Below are positions 13,359-17,393 of a stretch of DNA of 17,393 nucleotides, one piece after another. Every line of letters begins with the position of its first letter. Position 1 is the first letter of the stretch. The position numbers were made by a program, and so were the translations under genes. The notes below the pieces were generated by a model. It was not told where the DNA came from, made no database searches, and saw nothing but the letters and a program-made list of their open reading frames with translations. The DNA comes from an uncultured Atopobiaceae bacterium (GTDB taxonomy: Bacteria; Actinomycetota; Coriobacteriia; Coriobacteriales; Atopobiaceae): NCBI GenBank assembly GCA_944321005.1, contig CALUJT010000013.1, positions 1-17,393 of the forward strand, read 5' to 3'.

Positions 13359-14039
13359 CTACGCCTCCTTCTCGGGCTCGCGCGGGGCGCTCATGGAGAC
13401 CGTGATCTCGCTGGTGGCGGCCTCCTGCTTCTTTGCGGGCGCGGGCTCCTTGGCCGCGGGCTCCTTGGCCGCGGCGCCGGCACCGGCACCGGCCTCCACC
13501 TCGTCCTCACCACCGGCCAGGGTCACGGACTCGGGCTCCACGAACTCGAGGCTCACGTCCTCGACCTTGTCCCCGCACACGGCCGCCAGCCCGTCGACGA
13601 GCTCCTCGTGGAGCTCGGCGCCCTTGACCACCACGTCCACGGTCTCGTGCGGGAGCACGCGAACGTGCACGCGGATGTGCCCGCGGGCCTTGGCGTCCAC
13701 GCGCACGCGCGAGGCGGTGCAGGTGCCGTCCGCCTCGACGATGTGCGATGCCTGGGCGGCGATGGCGTCGCGCGTGACGGAGATGACGCCGCCGTCGACG
13801 GTGGCGATCTCCACCGTGCGCACCGTGCGACGCGCGAAGAGGGCCCGGCCCAGCAGCACCAGCAGCCCCAGCGCGCTCATCGCCAGGCACGCCAGCACCG
13901 CCACGGCGTAGGGCTCCAGGTTGAGGAGCACCGAGGCCTCCTTGGTCCACGGGCCAAACCACGTGAGCGCCAGGGATGCCAGAGAGAAGGCGCAGGCAAG
14001 GACGAAGACCACCATGCACAGGCGCTTGAGTCCACTCAT
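13359..14039 (-). CDS. amaP: AmaP, Asp23 membrane anchor protein
   Basis: 226-aa membrane protein. Two helices (about residues 5-25, LCMVVFVLACAFSLASLAL; and about 46-65, AVAVLACLAMSALGLLVLLG) are followed by a cytosolic part: IATVDGGVISVTRDAIAAQA (about 77-96), RVRVDAKARGHIRVHVRVLP and ELHEELVDGLAAVCGDKVED, which resemble the AmaP C-terminal segment. It anchors Asp23 at the membrane. The C-terminus is an Ala/Glu/Pro-rich tail (KEPAAKEPAPAKKQEAATSE) that is longer than usual. I chose ATG at 14037-14039 with GGAG 6 nt upstream; an in-frame TTG at 14051 is less likely. It precedes DUF2273 and asp23 and follows nhaA by 60 bp. Confidence 0.88.
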   Translation of the reverse strand: MSGLKRLCMVVFVLACAFSLASLALTWFGPWTKEASVLLNLEPYAVAVLACLAMSALGLLVLLGRALFARRTVRTVEIATVDGGVISVTRDAIAAQASHIVEADGTCTASRVRVDAKARGHIRVHVRVLPHETVDVVVKGAELHEELVDGLAAVCGDKVEDVSLEFVEPESVTLAGGEDEVEAGAGAGAAAKEPAAKEPAPAKKQEAATSEITVSMSAPREPEKEA

Positions 14040-14099
14040 GCGAATCTCCAATCAGCCGGGGCTCGCGGGCTGCGCGGCGCCTCCCGCGGGCCACGTACC

Positions 14100-15566
14100 C
14101 TAGGATACCCCTTGGCCCGGACGAGAATCGCGCGGAGGCCGAGAAGGACGGTCGCCGCGCCGCTCCCCGCGAAGTTCGCGCCGCCCCGCACCGCCGTGCC
14201 GCTCGCCGCCGTGCCGCTCCCCGCCGCGGATGGCGAGGCAGGCGAAGAGCGCCCCCAGCACCGCCGAGGTGACGGACCCCAGAAGGATCGCGCACTTGGC
14301 GGCGACCGCCTCCTCCGGGGAGGAGAAGGCGAGCCCGGTGATGAGGATCGACATCGTGAAGCCCACGCCGCCCATGATGCCCACGGCCACGACCTGCGGC
14401 CAGTCCATGCCGCGCGGAAGGCGCGCGAAGCCCAGCCGCACGAGGAGCCAGGTCACGAGGATGATGCCCACGGGCTTGCCCAGCACGGCGCCGAGGAAGG
14501 CGCCGTGCGCCACCGGGCTTGCCAGGAGGGCCCCGAAGTTCTCCCCCACCAGGTGGAGCTCCGCGTTCACGAAGGCGAAGAGCGGCAGCACGAGGAAGTT
14601 CACGAAGACCGAGACGTAGCGCTCCGTGCGCTGGAGGGGCGGCGTCACGTGGTGCATCACGCGCTCGGTGCGCCAGGCCCGCTCCGTGAAGTCGTGCTGG
14701 CCGAGGACGTGGTGCTCGTCGTCGTAGGTGTCGTCGAGGTCGTGGGCGCGGTGCTCGAGCCAGCTGCCGAGCTCGGAGAGCCTCACGTCGGAGCGGCTGG
14801 GCAGGGCGAAGGCCAGGATGACGCCGGCCAGCGTGGCGTGGATGCCCGAGTTGAACATGCACGCCCAGAGGACGAGCCCGAGCGCCGCGTACGGCGCCAC
14901 GGAGTACACGCGGGCGCGGTTGAGGGCGAGAAGGGCGCCCACGAGCGCGAGCGACGCCGCGCACCAGGGGAGGTCCGGCGCCTGCCCGTAGAAGAGCGCG
15001 ATCACCACGATGGCGAGGATGTCGTCCGCGATGGCGAGCGTCTGGAAGAACACCTTGGTCGCGGGCGAGATGCGGTCCCTCAGGAGGGACACCACGCCCA
15101 GCGCGAAGGCGATGTCCGTGGCGATGGGCACCGCCCAGCCGCGGGGCGAGCCGCCCTCGGCGAGGTTGACCGCGAGGTAGATGAGGGCGGGCACGCAGAC
15201 GCCGCCCACGGCCGCGAGCATGGGGAGCATGGCCTGGCGGGGGCGCCGCAGCTGGCCCACCGTGGTCTCGTACTTGAGCTCGATGCCCACGAGCAGGAAG
15301 AAGACCGCCATGAGGAAGTCGTTCACGGACTGCTCCACGGTGAGCGAGACCGTGAGGCGGCCCACGCCCACCACGAGCGGCAGCCCGAGCAGGTACTCGA
15401 TGCCCTCGTAGAGCGGCGTGTTGGCAACGATGAGGGCGAGGACGGCGGCCGCCACCATGACCGCGGCGGCAACGGTGCCGTTGCCCGTCACGGCGGAGAG
15501 CGCGCTTCTGCGCTCCAGGCGCCGGACGACCGCGGGCTCCTCGAAGATGGCCCCGGGGCGCAACAT
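14100..15566 (-). CDS. nhaA: NhaA Na+/H+ antiporter
   Basis: 488-aa inner-membrane antiporter that exports Na+ in exchange for H+ and lowers cytosolic pH under alkaline or salt stress. Hallmarks: FLMAVFFLLVGIELKYE (about 84-100), the unwound-helix segment PIATDIAFALG (147-157, Asp151) and TLAIADDILAIVVIALFYGQ (about 176-195), whose two Asp (181, 182) match the ion-binding pair. MFNSGIHATLAGVILAFALP (about 236-255) and GVGFTMSILITGLAFSS (about 420-436) follow. A His/Asp-rich cytosolic insertion lies at about 275-300. The C-terminal tail (ERHGGERHGGAGRRELRGER) is low-complexity and encoded by tandem 15-bp units near 14180-14225. The start is ATG at 15566, 9 nt after AGGGG; an upstream GTG (15572) overlaps the DUF1836 stop. 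Confidence 0.93.
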   Translation of the reverse strand: MLRPGAIFEEPAVVRRLERRSALSAVTGNGTVAAAVMVAAAVLALIVANTPLYEGIEYLLGLPLVVGVGRLTVSLTVEQSVNDFLMAVFFLLVGIELKYETTVGQLRRPRQAMLPMLAAVGGVCVPALIYLAVNLAEGGSPRGWAVPIATDIAFALGVVSLLRDRISPATKVFFQTLAIADDILAIVVIALFYGQAPDLPWCAASLALVGALLALNRARVYSVAPYAALGLVLWACMFNSGIHATLAGVILAFALPSRSDVRLSELGSWLEHRAHDLDDTYDDEHHVLGQHDFTERAWRTERVMHHVTPPLQRTERYVSVFVNFLVLPLFAFVNAELHLVGENFGALLASPVAHGAFLGAVLGKPVGIILVTWLLVRLGFARLPRGMDWPQVVAVGIMGGVGFTMSILITGLAFSSPEEAVAAKCAILLGSVTSAVLGALFACLAIRGGERHGGERHGGAGRRELRGERRGDRPSRPPRDSRPGQGVS

Positions 15567-15568
15567 GC

Positions 15569-16222
15569 TCACACGCCCCTCTCGCCCAGGAGCAGCGTCT
15601 GCTCCACGGCGACCTTCGCGGCGAGCGCGTCGATCGCGGCCTGGAGGACGCGCGCGAGATCGGGGGCCGCCAGGTCGCCCGAGCGGTCGAGGAGCTCGAG
15701 CATGGGGACAGGGGCCGGGGCGAGGTCCTTCTCGGCGTCCCCGCCCTGGGCATCTTCACCCTGGGCGTCGTCCCCCTCCCCCGCCGCGTACGAGAAGCGC
15801 GCGGCGAGCGACCGCTCCAGCGCCTCGCAGGAGCGGTCGTAGAGGGACTCGAGGTCGAGCTCCGAGGTCCAGATCATGGCGGCCAGCGTGGTGACCTGTG
15901 CGATGGAGAAGACGCGCTTGAGCGCGCACACGAAGAGCAGGGCCGCAACGTGCCGGCGGGTGTAGCGCTTCTTGTGCGGCGCCGGGATCACGCCCTGCTT
16001 GACGTAGTTGTTCACCATCGACCCCGTGACGAGGGTCTCGCCGGGAACCTCCATGAACTCGAGCTCCTGCGAGACCAGCGTGAGGAGCTGGTCCAGGTAG
16101 AGCTCTATGCGGGGCATCTCGCGGATGCGCGAGAGGTGCACCGAGCGCATGCGCTCGGCGAGCTCGCGACGCTGGCCGTCCGTGACGCGCACGGGCGCCA
16201 GTGCCCTGTTCTTCTCGGCCAC
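15569..16222 (-). CDS. DUF1836 family protein (MerR-like HTH)
   Basis: 217-aa protein. Residues about 10-60 are helical (RMRSVHLSRIREMPRIELYL, DQLLTLVSQELEFM), then a MerR-like helix-turn-helix: LVTGSMVNNYVKQGVIPAPH (about 65-84), KKRYTRRHVAALLFVCALKR (about 85-104). This is the DUF1836 pattern, a regulator family with no assigned target. A central acidic repeat (DDAQGEDAQGGDAEKD, about 150-165) breaks up the C-terminal half. I chose GTG at 16220-16222 with GGAGG 8 nt upstream; a GTG at 16229-16231 also fits but sits too close to that site. The gene heads the nhaA-amaP-DUF2273-asp23 group, overlapping or abutting nhaA, and is divergent from degV. It may regulate this group. Confidence 0.85.
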   Translation of the reverse strand: MAEKNRALAPVRVTDGQRRELAERMRSVHLSRIREMPRIELYLDQLLTLVSQELEFMEVPGETLVTGSMVNNYVKQGVIPAPHKKRYTRRHVAALLFVCALKRVFSIAQVTTLAAMIWTSELDLESLYDRSCEALERSLAARFSYAAGEGDDAQGEDAQGGDAEKDLAPAPVPMLELLDRSGDLAAPDLARVLQAAIDALAAKVAVEQTLLLGERGV

Positions 16223-16346
16223 GCCGCTCACCTCCGTAGTATCTCCAGAAACGGATTATCTAGTATTCAAAACCATGTGAAAGGGCTATATTCATCCCAC
16301 CATCATAATGACCGGGGCGCCCAGCGTCACGTCACGAGGGGGACTC
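16223..16346. promoter_or_regulatory. Divergent promoter region of DUF1836/nhaA cluster and degV
   Basis: This AT-rich 124-bp gap lies between divergent genes. Candidate -10 boxes are TATATT (about 16287-16292, plus strand, toward degV) and TAGATAAT (about 16256-16263, minus strand, toward DUF1836). Matching -35 boxes are weak, so start sites are not fixed. Confidence 0.5.
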
Positions 16347-17201
16347 ATGAACGAGCAGCGCATCGCCGTCATCACCGACTCCGGGACCGACACGCCGGCG
16401 GCCTTTGCCGCCGAGCACGACGTGCGCGTGATTCCGCTGCGCATCAACTACTCGGACGGCTCGACGTACGAGAACGGCGTGGACATCACGGCAGAGGAGG
16501 TCGTCGAGCGCTTTGCCGAGGAGATTCCCTCCACGTCGCTCCCCTCCCCCATGAAGATCCGCGACACGCTGGAGCAGGCACGCCGCGACGGCTACACCGG
16601 CGCCGTGGTGGTGACCATCTCCTCAGGGCTCTCCGCCACCTTCGAGACCATCGGCATGGTGGCGCGCCAGATGGAGGACTTCCCCGTGGTCATGGTGGAC
16701 ACCAAGAGCATCGGCATCGCGGCCGGCTTCGTGGTGATGGAGGCCGTGCGCCAGATCGAGGCGGGCATGCCGCTCGAGCGCCTGGGCAGCGTGCTCACCG
16801 CGGTGAGCGAGCGGGTGCGCGTGTTCTTCTCCGTCCAGAAGCTGGACTTCCTGCGCAAGGGCGGCCGCATCAGCGAGGCCGTCTACCGCGTGGGCTCCGT
16901 CCTCAACATCAAGCCCGTCCTCACCTGCAGCCCCGAGGGCAAGTACGTCATCGAGAAGAAGGCGCGCGGGTGGCAGCGCGCGCTGGACACGCAGATCTCG
17001 CTCGTGGCCGAACAGGCGGCGCGCTGGCCGCAGGTGCGCCTGGCGGTGTGCACGTACGACCCGGCGCTGCGCGAGGAGCTTGTGCCGCGTCTGCGCGAGC
17101 GCGTGGGCAACGCGGTGGAGATCCTGACGACCGGCCTCTCCGCCGACCTGCTGGTTCACACGGGCCCCACGCTCGTGGGCATGGGCGTGCAGGGGATCTA
17201 G
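16347..17201 (+). CDS. DegV family fatty-acid-binding protein
   Basis: 284-aa cytosolic protein. The opening RIAVITDSGTDTPAAFAAEH has the DegV DSxxDL-like motif. PLRINYSDGSTYENGVDITA and STSLPSPMKIRDTLEQARRD (about 60-80) follow, then VVTISSGLSATFETIGMVAR (about 87-106), SVQKLDFLRKGGRISEAVYR (about 158-177) and LNIKPVLTCSPEGK (about 182-195). All are standard DegV-family blocks. The family binds fatty acids (as FakB does in Gram-positives for fatty-acid kinase FakA). I chose ATG at 16347 with GAGGGGG 4 nt upstream; an upstream in-frame ATG at 16308 would add 13 poor-looking residues. It is monocistronic, with a strong terminator about 60 bp downstream. Confidence 0.92.
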   Translation: MNEQRIAVITDSGTDTPAAFAAEHDVRVIPLRINYSDGSTYENGVDITAEEVVERFAEEIPSTSLPSPMKIRDTLEQARRDGYTGAVVVTISSGLSATFETIGMVARQMEDFPVVMVDTKSIGIAAGFVVMEAVRQIEAGMPLERLGSVLTAVSERVRVFFSVQKLDFLRKGGRISEAVYRVGSVLNIKPVLTCSPEGKYVIEKKARGWQRALDTQISLVAEQAARWPQVRLAVCTYDPALREELVPRLRERVGNAVEILTTGLSADLLVHTGPTLVGMGVQGI

Positions 17202-17258
17202 CGGCGGTCCGGCGGCGGTCCGGCGGCACGGGCAGAACGCGCTTGTCCGTTTTTTCCG

Positions 17259-17302
17259 AATCCCGAGCTACGCGTGGCGAGAAGAACGCGTAGCCCGGGA
17301 TT
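17259..17302. terminator. Long-stem terminator between degV and the convergent gene
   Basis: AATCCCGAGCTACGCG (17259-17274) pairs with CGCGTAGCCCGGGATT (17287-17302) with one mismatch and a 12-nt loop. T-rich stretches flank both sides (CGTTTTTT before, TCTTTT after), so it can stop transcripts from both directions. Confidence 0.75.
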
Positions 17303-17350
17303 TCTCGTCTTTTGGCGACAAACGCTTTTAAACCACTTTGGAGATGGGGG

Positions 17351-17393
17351 TCACGCCGCGGCGCGCCTCCTCTCCCAGTAGCCCATGTCGTAG
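17351..17393 (-). CDS. 3' end of a minus-strand gene (partial)
   Basis: On the minus strand the last 43 bases read YDMGYWERRRAAA followed by TGA (17351-17353). The strong terminator lies just downstream. The residues look like a genuine protein end, but 13 residues are too few to name the product. Confidence 0.45.
   Translation of the reverse strand, partial: YDMGYWERRRAAA

Noticed and set aside
13608..15842. 744-codon plus-strand open frame opposite nhaA and DUF1836
   Set aside because: His/Glu/Arg-rich shadow of NhaA on the other strand; the NhaA reading has clear family motifs.

Overview
High-GC DNA with long ORFs on both strands, SD-type ribosome binding sites (AGGAGG/GGAGG), frequent GTG starts and many 4-base start/stop overlaps. 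The gene families suggest a Gram-positive actinobacterium, most likely a Coriobacteriia member of the Olsenella/Collinsella/Atopobium type: a Tn1549-like conjugation module, Asp23/AmaP/DUF2273, DUF1836, DegV and a C_GCAxxG_C_C protein. The taxonomy is an inference from gene content and composition; no marker gene such as rRNA is present.

Left part (about 1-9050): one end of an integrative and conjugative element (ICE). All genes are on the minus strand, so the reading order runs from right to left. It starts with a regulatory/replication block: an excisionase-type HTH protein (8583-8885), a 52-aa small ORF (8420-8578), a second HTH protein (8142-8423), a winged-helix replication-initiator-like protein (7790-8164), four phased 13-bp palindromes (7692-7792) and a DnaC/IstB-type AAA+ ATPase (6766-7665). 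A conjugation block follows: PcfB/DUF3801 (6070-6579), VirD4-type coupling protein (4163-5977), a Maff2/VirB2-like small membrane protein (3793-4008), PrgI (3366-3782), VirB4 (868-3209, frameshifted) and the N-terminal part of a CD1108-like transfer protein/cell-wall hydrolase (1-871, running off the window). Relaxase and integrase are not here and should lie beyond the left edge. The element shows wear: a one-base frameshift in virB4, an unresolved frame problem at the virB4 5' end, and an amber codon near the end of the pcfB frame.

Junction (about 8886-9810): nearly 600 bp without a convincing gene, then a minus-strand TPP riboswitch with its own terminator. It points into the ICE instead of into a thiamine gene, which suggests that the element inserted between the riboswitch and its target gene.

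Right part (about 9811-17393): chromosomal housekeeping/stress genes. These are a YdjM-type membrane metal-dependent hydrolase and a C_GCAxxG_C_C protein (minus); a D-2-hydroxyacid dehydrogenase (plus); a repeat-rich 400-bp gap; a minus-strand cluster DUF1836 regulator - NhaA Na+/H+ antiporter - AmaP - DUF2273 - Asp23, which looks like a pH/envelope-stress locus; and a divergent DegV lipid-binding protein with a strong terminator. The last 43 bases hold the apparent 3' end of another minus-strand gene.
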